Shown one piece after another: positions 1-8,442 of a stretch of DNA of 64,000 bases. Numbering within the stretch: the first letter of the stretch is position 1; every line of letters begins with the position of its first letter. This DNA is from Thermoanaerobacterium sp. CMT5567-10 (GTDB taxonomy: Bacteria > Bacillota > Thermoanaerobacteria > Thermoanaerobacterales > Thermoanaerobacteraceae), in assembly GCF_030534315.2 (NCBI RefSeq), contig NZ_CP130558.2, positions 2,532,501-2,596,500 of the forward strand. The letters run 5' to 3'. Under the pieces are notes generated by a model, which saw nothing but the letters and a program-made list of their open reading frames with translations, did not search any database and had not been told where the DNA came from. The position numbers and the translations under genes were made by a program.

Positions 1-1
1 A

Positions 2-970
2 AAACTTCCTGTTAAAAAAGTTGTTGCCATTGGACCTGGTGCATTAAGGCTTATTACATATATCGATGGAGTAAATAGAGTATCTGGAGTTGAAAATATA
101 GATAAAAAGCTTACTGATGGAAGAACTTATAACATGGTTTTTTATAATGAACTTAATAAACTTCCTGTTATAGGTCAGGGTGGACCAGATTCTGTTCCTG
201 ATGCAGAAAATTTAGTTCAAGCAAATCCAGATGTAATATTTGTTGCCTCTCTTCTAGACAAGTCAAAAGCTGATGAGCTTCAAGCAAAAACGGGTATACC
301 TGTAGTTGTTTTAAGCTATGGAAAGTTGGGTACATTTGATGAAGACGTATATACTTCTCTAAATGTTGTAGGCAAAATTATGGGCAAAGAGGATAGAGCG
401 GAAAAATTAGTGAGCCAAATAAAAAAGATACAAGAAGATTTAAATTATAGAACAAAAGAAATACCAGATTATAAAAAACCAACGGTTTATATTGGAGCAT
501 TAGGTTTTAAAGGCGGACATGGAATAGAAAGTACACAATGCAATTATCCGCCATTTGCAGCAATTCATGCAAAAAATGTGGCTGATACATTAAAACAAAA
601 TGGAAGCATAGTTATAGAAAGAGAGAAACTATTATCATGGAACCCTGATATATTATTTGTTGATGAAGGAAATTTTGATTTAGTAAAGCAAGATTATCAG
701 AAGAATCCTAATTTTTACAAAAGCTTGAAGGCTGTAAAAAATAATAATGTATATGGCATGCTTCCATACAATCAATATACAACAAATATTGAAACGGCTT
801 TAGTAGATTCTTACTGGGCAGGAAAAGTACTTTATCCTGAACAATTTAAAGATGTTGACCCAGAAGTAAAGGCAAATGAAATATATACTTTATTTTTTGG
901 AGATAAGGGTAAAAACGTATATAATGAAATGAAAAAGTTTTTTGGTGGGTTTGAAAAAATTAAATTTTAA
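2..970 (+). CDS. Iron/siderophore-type ABC transporter substrate-binding protein, 5' truncated
   Basis: The frame is open from the left edge, so the N-terminus and signal peptide lie outside the window; the first ATG at 134 is internal. The visible 322 residues look like a class III (BtuF/FhuD-type) binding protein: a helical-backbone fold with IGPGALRLI near the start and NPDVIFVASL and NPDILFVDEG in the two lobes. It should capture a metal chelate or oxyanion outside the membrane and pass it to the permease just downstream. The ligand cannot be read from sequence. Iron-siderophore is the default; molybdate or tungstate through a MolA-like protein is an alternative because of the TrmO-like neighbour. 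The gene stops 58 nt before the permease start and is probably the first visible gene of one operon. Confidence 0.85.
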   Translation, partial: KLPVKKVVAIGPGALRLITYIDGVNRVSGVENIDKKLTDGRTYNMVFYNELNKLPVIGQGGPDSVPDAENLVQANPDVIFVASLLDKSKADELQAKTGIPVVVLSYGKLGTFDEDVYTSLNVVGKIMGKEDRAEKLVSQIKKIQEDLNYRTKEIPDYKKPTVYIGALGFKGGHGIESTQCNYPPFAAIHAKNVADTLKQNGSIVIEREKLLSWNPDILFVDEGNFDLVKQDYQKNPNFYKSLKAVKNNNVYGMLPYNQYTTNIETALVDSYWAGKVLYPEQFKDVDPEVKANEIYTLFFGDKGKNVYNEMKKFFGGFEKIKF

Positions 971-1028
971 TCATAATAGCGTTTTTATTTTAAACTGTGA
1001 AAAAATTAAAATTAAGGGAGATGTAGTT

Positions 1029-2093
1029 TTGAAGGAGACTTTTACAAATAGTATACCTGCAAGTTATAACAAATACATAAAAAGAAAAATTTTAATAATA
1101 TTTCTTGTAATATTGGTAACTATTTTACTTGCAATGTATGCCATAAATGCTGGTTCTGCTGGTATTAGTACATACGATGTAATTAAAACATTGATTGGTA
1201 AGGGCAGTGAAAGATTCAAAATTATTGTCTGGAATATTAGAATGCCGAGAGTTTTATCGGCTATTGTAGCGGGCACTGGACTTTCAGTAGCTGGTTGCGT
1301 GACACAGAGTATTTTAAGAAACCCTTTAGCATCACCATTTACTTTAGGAATTTCTCAAGGTGCTTCTTTTGGAGCTGCATTGGCTATTATAGTATTTGGA
1401 GCTGGAACTACTTCAAATCCTGATTCTGTGATTATAAATAATTCATATTTAGTGGTAATATTTGCCTTCTTGGGTTCAATGGGTGCTACATTGATTATTT
1501 TGATGCTTGCAAAGAATTTTAAAGTAACTCCTGAGGCTATGGTTTTAACAGGGGTAGCATTGGGTTCTTTGTTTTCTGCTATTACTATGATTTTACAGTA
1601 TTTCAGCGATGATGTGCAGGTAGCTTCAGTTGTATTCTGGACTTTTGGGGATATAGGAAGGACCTCATGGAGTGATTTAGCTATAATGTCAACAGTTGTG
1701 GGTCTTTCTTTAATATACTTTATGTTAAATCGCTGGAATTATAATGCTTTAGACAGTGGAGAAGAAACAGCAAAAGGTTTAGGAGTTGATGTTGAAAGGA
1801 TAAGATTGATTGGAATGTTTATTGCATCTTTAATCGCTGCAACAATAACTTCTTTTGTTGGTATTATTGGCTTTATTGGACTTGTTGGTCCTCACATAAT
1901 GAGAAGATTGATTGGTAGCGATCATAGATTTTTAATTCCAGCATCTTCTGCAATAGGAAGTTTAATACTTTTGGCATCAGATACTTTAGGTAGAACTATA
2001 ATTTCACCTATAGTACTACCCGTTGGTGCAATAACTTCATTTTTAGGCGCTCCGGTTTTCTTATACGTGCTCTCAAGGGGGTACAAAAAATGA
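1029..2093 (+). CDS. FecCD-family ABC transporter permease
   Basis: This is a 354-residue polytopic protein with about 10 hydrophobic segments, typical of BtuC/FhuB/FecC type II importers. Family motifs include RMPRVLSAIVAGTGLSVAG near the N-terminus and the coupling region GFIGLVGPHIMRR near the C-terminus. I place the start at TTG 1029, 8 nt after AAGGGAG. A longer reading from 942 would overlap the binding-protein gene, lacks a good ribosome binding site and adds a hydrophilic leader. The gene ends in a 4-nt ATGA overlap with the ATPase gene, indicating translational coupling. Confidence 0.92.
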   Translation: MKETFTNSIPASYNKYIKRKILIIFLVILVTILLAMYAINAGSAGISTYDVIKTLIGKGSERFKIIVWNIRMPRVLSAIVAGTGLSVAGCVTQSILRNPLASPFTLGISQGASFGAALAIIVFGAGTTSNPDSVIINNSYLVVIFAFLGSMGATLIILMLAKNFKVTPEAMVLTGVALGSLFSAITMILQYFSDDVQVASVVFWTFGDIGRTSWSDLAIMSTVVGLSLIYFMLNRWNYNALDSGEETAKGLGVDVERIRLIGMFIASLIAATITSFVGIIGFIGLVGPHIMRRLIGSDHRFLIPASSAIGSLILLASDTLGRTIISPIVLPVGAITSFLGAPVFLYVLSRGYKK

Positions 2094-2842
2094 TTTTAAA
2101 TATTGATGGTATTGAATTTAGTTATAGCAGTGTACCAGTATTAAAAAATATTAGATTTGACATTAAAAGAGGGGAGCTTTTGTCTATACTAGGAAATAAT
2201 GGAGCAGGAAAGTCAACTTTATTAAAATGCATAAATAAGATTTTGAAACCCCATAAGGGTACAATTTATATAGAAGAAGAAGATATCCTAAAACTAGATC
2301 GGGTAGAAATAGCAAAGAAAATTGGATATGTTGCACAAAGAAATGAAAATGGACGTTTTACTGTTTTTGATGCAGTGCTTTTAGGCAGAAAGCCGCATAT
2401 TAAATGGGATGTTACAAAAAAAGATTTAAAAATAGTAAATGATGTTATTAACAAATTTAATTTAGATAAATTGTCTTTAAGATATTTAAGTGAATTAAGT
2501 GGTGGTGAACTACAAAAGGTAGTGATAGCACGGGCTTTGGCACAACAGCCTCTTGTGATACTCTTAGACGAACCAACGAATAACTTAGACTTAAAAAATC
2601 AGATTGAAGTACTTAGAATTATCAAACAAACTGTTAAAGAACAAAATATAGCAGCGATTGTTATTATTCATGATTTAAATTTAGCACTTAGATTTTCTGA
2701 CAAGTTTTTACTTTTAAAAGATAATTCGATATATGCATATGGTGGAGAAGAAATAATGACAGAAGAAAATATAGAAGCAGTTTATGATATTCCTGTTGCT
2801 GTTGAAAGAGTTCATGATATTAAAGTAGTTATACCACTATAA
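2090..2842 (+). CDS. FecE-type ABC transporter ATP-binding protein
   Basis: This 250-residue nucleotide-binding subunit powers the FecCD-type importer. Visible motifs in order are Walker A GNNGAGKST (about residues 36-44), a Q-loop region around YVAQRN, signature LSGGELQK, Walker B VILLDEPT and switch histidine in IHDLN. Length and motif spacing are ordinary for FhuC/FecE/BtuD proteins. Its ATG overlaps the permease stop by 4 nt, so the importer is stoichiometrically coupled. The next gene follows after 23 nt and is probably co-transcribed. Confidence 0.94.
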   Translation: MILNIDGIEFSYSSVPVLKNIRFDIKRGELLSILGNNGAGKSTLLKCINKILKPHKGTIYIEEEDILKLDRVEIAKKIGYVAQRNENGRFTVFDAVLLGRKPHIKWDVTKKDLKIVNDVINKFNLDKLSLRYLSELSGGELQKVVIARALAQQPLVILLDEPTNNLDLKNQIEVLRIIKQTVKEQNIAAIVIIHDLNLALRFSDKFLLLKDNSIYAYGGEEIMTEENIEAVYDIPVAVERVHDIKVVIPL

Positions 2843-2865
2843 AAATATTGGAAGGGGTAATTTTA

Positions 2866-3285
2866 ATGGAAATTAATCCAATTGGGATAATACACAGTCC
2901 TTATAAAAATAAAAGTGATGCACCGTTTCAGGGTAGAATGAACAATGTAGAAACTGTATTAGAGATATATCCTGAATATGTAGACGGACTTTTGAGTATT
3001 GAAGAAAGAAAACATATAATTGTACTTTATTGGCAACATTTAAGCAAAAGGGATATATTAAGACATGTGACACCATGGGGGCCTGAGTTAAGGGGCGTAT
3101 TTTCTACTCGTACGCCTAATAGACCTAATCCTATTGCTTTTTGTGTTGCAGATCTTATGAAAGTAGATGGCAATAAACTTTATGTAAAAGGTGTAGATGC
3201 TTTAGATGGCAGCTATCTGATTGATGTAAAACCATACGTTTATGAACTTGATAGCATAAAAGGACCAGATGATATTTTATTGTAG
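2866..3285 (+). CDS. TrmO-like (UPF0066/YaeB) SAM-dependent methyltransferase
   Basis: This is a 139-residue single-domain protein beginning with INPIGIIHSPYK and carrying RGVFSTRTPNRPNPI, hallmarks of the TrmO family, which N6-methylates threonylcarbamoyladenosine at tRNA position 37. I choose ATG 2866, which follows GGAAGGGG; a reading from 2848 starts inside that site. E. coli TrmO has an extra C-terminal domain missing here, as in many archaeal and clostridial short versions. Short paralogues often sit beside metal-transport or cofactor genes, as here, so a role other than tRNA methylation is possible. It is the last gene before a strong terminator. Confidence 0.8.
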   Translation: MEINPIGIIHSPYKNKSDAPFQGRMNNVETVLEIYPEYVDGLLSIEERKHIIVLYWQHLSKRDILRHVTPWGPELRGVFSTRTPNRPNPIAFCVADLMKVDGNKLYVKGVDALDGSYLIDVKPYVYELDSIKGPDDILL

Positions 3286-3439
3286 TAGTAAGTTTTTAAA
3301 AATTCATTAAGTAAATCAGCAGCTTTTGATGCTATATATGCTAATATAAGATTTTTATTGGTATTCACAAATTTTGATGTGGATTTTATGAAAAAACATT
3401 GACATTATAAAATTTGTTCAGATGATTACAAAGTAAAAT

Positions 3440-3492
3440 TAATCATAAAAATTACCTCTGTTTAAGTAAGTAGAGGTAATTTTTTATGATTA
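3440..3492 (+). terminator. Rho-independent terminator with long stem
   Basis: A near-perfect 20-bp inverted repeat has its left arm ending ATTACCTCT at 3459 and its right arm starting AGAGGTAAT at 3472, with a 12-nt loop. The T-run 3481-3485 lies inside the right arm. Symmetric A/T flanks could let it work on both strands. It closes the importer-TrmO operon and abuts the next -35 element. Confidence 0.8.
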
Positions 3493-3541
3493 TTGACATA
3501 TGACGAAATTAATTATATTATATATAATGAACATATGTTAA
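3493..3541 (+). promoter_or_regulatory. Promoter with two copies of the CATATG-centred palindromic element
   Basis: TTGACA at 3493-3498 is followed after 17 bp by TATTAT at 3516-3521, with a further TATAAT at 3523-3528. The -35 lies inside TTGACATATGACGA (3493-3506), matching the palindrome TTGACATATGTCAA at 12 of 14 positions. A second site centred on AACATATGTT (3530-3539) matches 11 of 14. The pair brackets the promoter of the Fur-family gene, so autoregulation is the simplest reading. Confidence 0.6.
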
Positions 3542-3564
3542 TTATAATTTAAGCGGTGATAGAA

Positions 3565-4014
3565 TTGGAAAATGCATCTTTACAAAATTTAGTAGATTTT
3601 TTAAAAAAGACTGGTGTAAAAATCACATTAACTAGATTAATACTTTTAAAGACATTTACAAACAATCCTGATGTTCATTTTGATTTCAATAGTCTGCTGA
3701 GTATTGTTAGAAAAGAAGATTCTAATTATGGAATAGCGACTCTTTATAGAAATTTGGATATGTTGATTGAAAAAAACATCATATCTGTTAACACAATTGA
3801 TAATGTAAAATATTATGAGCTTATTACACCTCAAAAGGGCAGTATTCATATACATTTGATATGTAAGCATTGTAAAAATGTAGAAGAGTATTCAGGTTAT
3901 GAAATAATACAATTTCTAAATTTAATTAAAGATAAATATGGATTTGATATAAATTATGGCAGCATTAATGTTTATGGTATATGTAAAAAATGTAGAGAAA
4001 AAGCAAAAGAATAA
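3565..4014 (+). CDS. Fur-family metal-responsive transcriptional regulator
   Basis: The 149-residue product has the Fur layout: a winged-helix N-terminal domain with KITLTRLILLKTF and YGIATLYRNLDMLIEK (recognition region), then a metal/dimerisation domain with HIHLICKHC and a C-terminal CKKC, giving the two CXXC pairs of a structural zinc site. The start is uncertain. TTG 3565 lies 4 nt after GGTGAT; GTG 3556 adds three residues but its site is poor. Whether it senses iron, zinc, manganese or peroxide cannot be told. The palindromic element at its promoter lacks the AATNATT core of classical Fur, Zur and PerR boxes. It is monocistronic in appearance, with a gene fragment behind it. Confidence 0.88.
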   Translation: MENASLQNLVDFLKKTGVKITLTRLILLKTFTNNPDVHFDFNSLLSIVRKEDSNYGIATLYRNLDMLIEKNIISVNTIDNVKYYELITPQKGSIHIHLICKHCKNVEEYSGYEIIQFLNLIKDKYGFDINYGSINVYGICKKCREKAKE

Positions 4015-4117
4015 AAATTCTAATTCCAAATCCAAGTGCTAAGCCAGAAGCCATTGCAGCGTTTTTGCTCAGCAAACTTTGAGCAAGCACAGTAGTAATT
4101 GAGAATGATGCTGAAAG
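4015..4117 (-). pseudogene. Remnant of a membrane protein, possibly an ABC-2 permease
   Basis: On the minus strand about 34 codons read without a stop as a hydrophobic, small-residue-rich segment with SITTVLAQSLLSK followed by AAMASGLALGFGI. It begins straight after an in-frame TAG, has no start codon or ribosome binding site, and runs into the end of the Fur-family gene. The pattern resembles a transmembrane stretch of ABC-2 exporters, but that assignment is weak. It is best read as debris of a deleted gene. Confidence 0.3.
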
Positions 4118-4203
4118 CTATTTACGTAGAATGTCAAGCTAGAGTCTTTATAGATATTTATGTCATACAAAGATTTGGATAGAAGAAATTTTTTAAAATA
4201 ATA

Positions 4204-4237
4204 TTGACATATGTCAATAATAGTGATACTATATAAT
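4204..4237 (+). promoter_or_regulatory. Promoter with perfect 14-bp palindrome TTGACATATGTCAA
   Basis: The palindrome at 4204-4217 is perfect and includes a consensus -35 TTGACA. TACTAT lies at 17-bp spacing (4227-4232) and TATAAT at 4232-4237. The layout matches the fur promoter at 3493 and the NifX/Mrp promoter at 8443, so a repressor bound here would occlude the -35. Confidence 0.6.
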
Positions 4238-4283
4238 TGCGAAATGGTCATAAGACTAAAATAAATTAAAAGGAGTGGTAAAT

Positions 4284-4586
4284 ATGCCAAGAGGAGACGG
4301 AACAGGTCCAATGGGTTATGGTCCAATGTCTGGAAGAGGTATGGGATTTTGTGCAGGTTACAATGTTCCTGGATGTATGAATGGGCATGGTTTTGGCATG
4401 CACAGAGGATATAGACATATGTTTTATGCAACAGGAGTGCCAGGATATGCTAGATTTGGCAATGCAAAAGATGAAAAGTCATATTTAAAGGCACAAGCTC
4501 AATACCTTGAGGATCAACTAAAGTATATAAAAGATCGGCTTAACGATTTAGAAGACACCAATGATGATGACAAAAAGAAGGAATAA
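4284..4586 (+). CDS. DUF5320-family small protein
   Basis: This 100-residue protein has a Gly/Met-rich N-terminus (PRGDGTGPMGYGPMSGRGMG) and a C-terminal amphipathic helix, about residues 67-95, likely a coiled coil. Two cysteines and several histidines and methionines could bind metal. The GTGPMGYGPMSGRG signature is that of DUF5320. Members commonly accompany NifX-like and Mrp-type ATPase genes in anaerobes; their function is unknown. ATG 4284 follows AAAAGGAG; an upstream GTG at 4275 overlaps that site and is unlikely. It shares its promoter element with the NifX/Mrp operon 4 kb downstream, suggesting co-regulation. Confidence 0.82.
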   Translation: MPRGDGTGPMGYGPMSGRGMGFCAGYNVPGCMNGHGFGMHRGYRHMFYATGVPGYARFGNAKDEKSYLKAQAQYLEDQLKYIKDRLNDLEDTNDDDKKKE

Positions 4587-4598
4587 ATTTTTTAACTT

Positions 4599-4640
4599 TA
4601 AGGCTGTTAGCAATCAATTTGCTACAGCCTTAATTTTTTT
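4599..4640 (+). terminator. Rho-independent terminator
   Basis: AAGGCTGTTAGCAA pairs with TTGCTACAGCCTT, with one bulged T, and is followed by AATTTTTTT. It sits 13 nt after the DUF5320 stop. Confidence 0.85.
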
Positions 4641-4904
4641 GAAGGAAGATGAAAAAGTTTATTCATAATCATTTTTAACATATAATATAACGATGTTATT
4701 TTTAGAGAATATATATCAGCTTAAAAAAACAAATGAATTATTAATTCATTAAAATTTATTTTGCATTTTTTATTGCATTATAAATGTATATAGATTAAAC
4801 TAGACGTGGAGGGGCTTTCTTTGTTGATGGATTGTAGTAATTTATTTTAACTAAGGACTGTATTTTTAAATGATTTGTGCTTGTACTAGGAGGCAATTAT
4901 AATA
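4641..4904. other. Intergenic region before yitT-like gene
   Basis: No gene of normal size is present. A perfect 19-bp palindrome (AATGAATTA, T, TAATTCATT) occupies 4732-4750 and could be an operator. GGAGGGG at 4808-4814 precedes a seven-to-nine codon reading frame (TTG 4821 or ATG 4827, stop 4848-4850), a possible leader peptide but equally likely chance. The real ribosome binding site for the next gene is AGGAGG at 4888-4893. Confidence 0.35.
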
Positions 4905-5777
4905 ATGTTTGTTGGCAATAATAAATTGAGAAGCAGTCTAAGCATAAAGAATATCGTTGAAATTCTCTTTGGTACTTTTATCTATTCTATAGGGATTAAT
5001 ACTTTTATTGTACATGCCAGATTGTTAAGTGGCGGTGTTTCAGGTATATCATTGATTGTACAGTATCTAACTGGTTTACCAGCAGGTTATACGATTTTTA
5101 TATTAAACATCCCATTGTTAATATTAAGCTATAAGAAAATTGGCTTAAGATTTACTATGTATACAGTAATGGGGACATTGTCATTATCTCTATTTCTAAT
5201 TTTAACTCAGTTTTTGGATAAAATAATCAATTTTGATGACCCGATTTTACTGTGCCTTTATGGCGGTGTACTTACAGGTGCAGGTATGGGAATAGTCTTT
5301 GCCAATCATGGTTCTACTGGTGGACTTGATATCATATCTGTATTAGTAAAGAAAAAATATGAGAATTTTGAATTAGGTAAGACAAACCTATATATTAATT
5401 TTTTCATAGTCTTGGCTGGAGCCATATTTATAGGACTTAAAAGTGCTTTATACACACTTGTTTCAATGTCGATAAATTCGTTTGTGTTAGACAAGACGAT
5501 AAATGGTTTTAACAGACGAAAGATGCTTTTTATAATTACAAATGAAGAGGAAAAAATAAGCAATGCAATTATGAATGATTTAAAAAGAGGTGTTACGTTT
5601 ATTCAAGCTGAAGGCGCATATACAAAGACTAATCGCAGAATACTTTATTGCGTTGTATCACTTTCACAAATTCCATATATTAAACATTTGGTTTACAGCA
5701 TTGACAGCAATGCATTTATATCAATTTTAGATGTTTCAGAAGTAAGAGGGAAAGGATTTATGGATGATTTATTTTAG
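4905..5777 (+). CDS. YitT-family membrane protein (DUF161 plus DUF2179)
   Basis: The 290-residue product has about five N-terminal transmembrane segments, including the family stretch LLSGGVSGISLIVQYLTG and a Gly-rich GVLTGAGMGIVFANHGSTGG, then a soluble C-terminal DUF2179 domain from about residue 200 (LFIITNEEEKISNAIM). Length and domain order are normal for YitT/YvjA/YqfU proteins of Firmicutes, whose transport substrate is not settled. ATG 4905 follows AGGAGG by 11 nt. No partner gene is visible and it appears monocistronic. Confidence 0.88.
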   Translation: MFVGNNKLRSSLSIKNIVEILFGTFIYSIGINTFIVHARLLSGGVSGISLIVQYLTGLPAGYTIFILNIPLLILSYKKIGLRFTMYTVMGTLSLSLFLILTQFLDKIINFDDPILLCLYGGVLTGAGMGIVFANHGSTGGLDIISVLVKKKYENFELGKTNLYINFFIVLAGAIFIGLKSALYTLVSMSINSFVLDKTINGFNRRKMLFIITNEEEKISNAIMNDLKRGVTFIQAEGAYTKTNRRILYCVVSLSQIPYIKHLVYSIDSNAFISILDVSEVRGKGFMDDLF

Positions 5778-5790
5778 CAAAATTTCATTG

Positions 5791-5819
5791 TTGAATATTT
5801 AACAAAAAAGGTATATAAT
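5791..5819 (+). promoter_or_regulatory. Sigma-A-type promoter for hydG
   Basis: TTGAAT at 5791-5796 and TATAAT at 5814-5819 are separated by 17 bp, 63 bp upstream of the hydG start. GGAAGGAG near 5865 is the ribosome binding site. Confidence 0.65.
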
Positions 5820-5881
5820 TTTATTATAAAAATACTAAGCCCAAGGGATTTACTGAGGGCAAGGGAAGGAGAAATCAATAT

Positions 5882-7282
5882 ATGGATAGGCAAATTGCAG
5901 ATTTTATTGACGACGAGAAGATAAAAGCGGCTTTAAGATATGGTGAAAGTGCCTCAAAGGATGAAGCATTGAAGATTATTGAAAAAGCCAAAAATTTGAA
6001 AGGTATTACGCCTGAAGAAGCGGCAGTTCTTCTAAATTTGGAAGATGATGAGCTTCTTGAGGAAATGTACAAAGTTGCAAGATACATTAAGGAGCAAATT
6101 TACGGCAACAGAATAGTCATATTTGCACCACTTTACATTAGCAATTATTGTGTTAACAATTGCAGGTATTGCGGCTATAAACACTCCAATGAGCAAGAGC
6201 GCAAAAGACTTACTATGGATGAAGTAAGACGTGAGATAGAAATATTGGAGGAGATGGGACATAAAAGATTGGCTGTTGAAGCAGGTGAAGATCCAGTAAA
6301 TTGCCCTATTGATTATGTCTTAGATGTGATTAAGACAATTTACGATACAAAATTGAAAAATGGCAGCATAAGGAGAGTCAATGTAAACATTGCTGCTACA
6401 ACTGTTGAAAATTATAAAAAGTTAAAGGATGTAGGCATAGGAACGTATATATTGTTCCAAGAAACTTATCACAGGCCAACATACGAATACATGCATCCGA
6501 CAGGGCCAAAGCATGACTATGATTATCATACGACTGCTATGGATAGAGCCATGGAAGTGGGTATTGATGATGTAGGCATGGGAGTTTTGTATGGACTTTA
6601 TGATTATAAATATGAAACGATAGCACTTCTGTACCACGCAAATCATCTTGATGAAAAATTCGGTGTTGGACCACATACTATTTCTGTTCCAAGGCTTAGA
6701 CCTGCTTTAAATATTACACTAGATGATTATCCATATCTTGTATCAGATAAAGATTTCAAAAAGCTAGTTGCTGTAATACGCTTAGCCGTACCATATACAG
6801 GTATGATCCTATCTACAAGAGAACTTCCTGAATTTAGAGAAGAAGTTATAAGCGTAGGCATATCTCAGATAAGTGCAGGTTCTTGTACAGGTGTAGGCGG
6901 TTATTACGAAGAAATATCGAAAAAGGAAGAGACAAAACCTCAGTTTGAAGTAGGAGATCATAGGACACCAAATGAGATATTGAGGACTTTATGTCAGCAG
7001 CATTATTTGCCAAGTTATTGTACAGCATGTTACAGAATGGGGCGCACTGGCGATAGGTTTATGAGCTTTGCTAAGTCAGGACAGATTCACAATTTCTGCT
7101 TGCCAAATGCTATACTTACATTTAAAGAGTTCCTTTTAGATTACGGTGATGAAGCCACAAAAGCTATAGGTGAAGAAACGATTGCTGCAAACATAGAAAA
7201 TATTCCTTCTGAGAAGGTAAGAGAAGAAACGAAAAATAGACTCAAACGGTTAGAAAATGGTGAAAGAGATCTGTACTTCTAA
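5882..7282 (+). CDS. hydG: [FeFe]-hydrogenase maturase HydG (tyrosine lyase)
   Basis: HydG cleaves tyrosine to p-cresol and dehydroglycine, from which the CO and CN- ligands of the hydrogenase H-cluster are made on an auxiliary iron-sulfur cluster. The 466-residue protein has the radical-SAM motif CX3CX2C at C90, C94 and C97. It also has the CX2CX22C motif at C380, C383 and C406 that holds the second cluster and separates HydG from the related ThiH. Both are intact and length is normal. The gene has its own promoter and converges on hydE with a shared terminator. HydF and the hydrogenase itself are not in the window. Confidence 0.96.
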   Translation: MDRQIADFIDDEKIKAALRYGESASKDEALKIIEKAKNLKGITPEEAAVLLNLEDDELLEEMYKVARYIKEQIYGNRIVIFAPLYISNYCVNNCRYCGYKHSNEQERKRLTMDEVRREIEILEEMGHKRLAVEAGEDPVNCPIDYVLDVIKTIYDTKLKNGSIRRVNVNIAATTVENYKKLKDVGIGTYILFQETYHRPTYEYMHPTGPKHDYDYHTTAMDRAMEVGIDDVGMGVLYGLYDYKYETIALLYHANHLDEKFGVGPHTISVPRLRPALNITLDDYPYLVSDKDFKKLVAVIRLAVPYTGMILSTRELPEFREEVISVGISQISAGSCTGVGGYYEEISKKEETKPQFEVGDHRTPNEILRTLCQQHYLPSYCTACYRMGRTGDRFMSFAKSGQIHNFCLPNAILTFKEFLLDYGDEATKAIGEETIAANIENIPSEKVREETKNRLKRLENGERDLYF

Positions 7283-7308
7283 AAAAATCCGGGTTATCCC
7301 GGATTTTT
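7281..7308. terminator. Bidirectional terminator between hydG and hydE
   Basis: AAAAAATCCGGG and CCCGGATTTTT form a GC-rich stem around a TTAT loop, with A/T tracts on both sides, so it can end transcripts in both directions. The last codons of hydE lie inside the hairpin. Confidence 0.88.
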
Positions 7309-8370
7309 CCATATCTTTTTGCGATCGCCTTTTTCGTGTCCTATAATCCTATTTTCTGAAATTATTATTTTCTTTATATTTTCTAGATCATTAACTACTT
7401 TAGAACCATCATCAGAAGTTTTTCCTGGATACAGAGCGTACAATTTTTTATATTCATTAAGTCCCATATTTGGCATTATGACATTTGCACCTGCTCGTAA
7501 CCCTTTTATATATCCATTGTCAGCTTTAACACCTAGAGCAGTGGTGGCTGGCATGTTTATGTCTGGCAGCAAAAGGCGTGTCAAAGCCAGCATTTTTAAT
7601 ACAATTTCAACATTACCCCCTTTTTCATTTTCTAATGGAGTATTTGGAGTTGGTATAAATGGCCCCATTCCAATCATATCAGCATCAATGTTTTTAAAAA
7701 AAAGTATATCTTCTGCTAGCATATCTGAAGTTTGTCCAGGCAATCCAATTAGGCATCCAGTACCCACTTCATAACCCAGTTCTTTTAAATCTATTAAACA
7801 CCTAACGCGATTATCAAAACTCATATTTGGATGCAACTTTTTGTAAAGGTCCTTGTTAGTCGTTTCTATGCGCAAAAGATATCTGTCTGCACCAGCTTTT
7901 TTTAGATCTGCATATTCTTTTGTTGTCAATTCACCAATGCTTAGTGTAATAGATAAGTCAAGATCCTTGATTTTTTCAACGATGTTGCACAAATCCTTTA
8001 TTTTAAAATGTTTGTCCTCACCACCTTGTAATACTACAGTTTTTAATCCAGCATCTTTTGTAGCCTTTGCACATTGCAAAATTTCATTTTCATCCATCCT
8101 ATACCTTTTTATTGACTTATTATAGACCCTAAGGCCACAATAATAGCAAGTTCTGCAGCAATAATTGCTTATTTCAATCAAGCCTCGTAAATGAACCACA
8201 TCACCTACAAATTTTTTTCTTACTCTGTCTGCAGCTTGGCAAATTTCATCAGTGTATTCAGATTTTAGTAGAATGACAAGATTTTCCTTGCTTAATGTGT
8301 GTTCATTTTCAAGATATGAAATTAAATCTTTTATGTAATCATAATTAATTTGATAATCAATTCTGCTCAT
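7294..8370 (-). CDS. hydE: [FeFe]-hydrogenase maturase HydE
   Basis: HydE is the radical-SAM enzyme that, with HydG and HydF, builds the H-cluster diiron subsite. From ATG 8370 the product is 358 residues, the usual HydE length, with the CX3CX2C motif at C71, C75 and C78 followed by GLR, then the TIM-barrel elements GLKTVVLQGGED and TGCLIGLPGQT. A longer reading from 8421 would add 17 residues encoded in the promoter-like region, without a good ribosome binding site. BioB and PylB are related, but length and hydG adjacency favour HydE. The gene diverges from the NifX/Mrp operon, sharing a 145-bp intergenic region. Confidence 0.93.
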   Translation of the reverse strand: MSRIDYQINYDYIKDLISYLENEHTLSKENLVILLKSEYTDEICQAADRVRKKFVGDVVHLRGLIEISNYCCRTCYYCGLRVYNKSIKRYRMDENEILQCAKATKDAGLKTVVLQGGEDKHFKIKDLCNIVEKIKDLDLSITLSIGELTTKEYADLKKAGADRYLLRIETTNKDLYKKLHPNMSFDNRVRCLIDLKELGYEVGTGCLIGLPGQTSDMLAEDILFFKNIDADMIGMGPFIPTPNTPLENEKGGNVEIVLKMLALTRLLLPDINMPATTALGVKADNGYIKGLRAGANVIMPNMGLNEYKKLYALYPGKTSDDGSKVVNDLENIKKIIISENRIIGHEKGDRKKIWKNPG

Positions 8371-8442
8371 TGCAAAAATCAGCCTCTCATTTTTTATAAT
8401 TAACATTATATCATACAACAAATAAAAATTTTAATATTTTTG

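Noticed and set aside
7319-7774. 151-codon plus-strand frame opposite hydE
   Set aside because: It is antisense to a clear radical-SAM gene and its composition reflects that strand.
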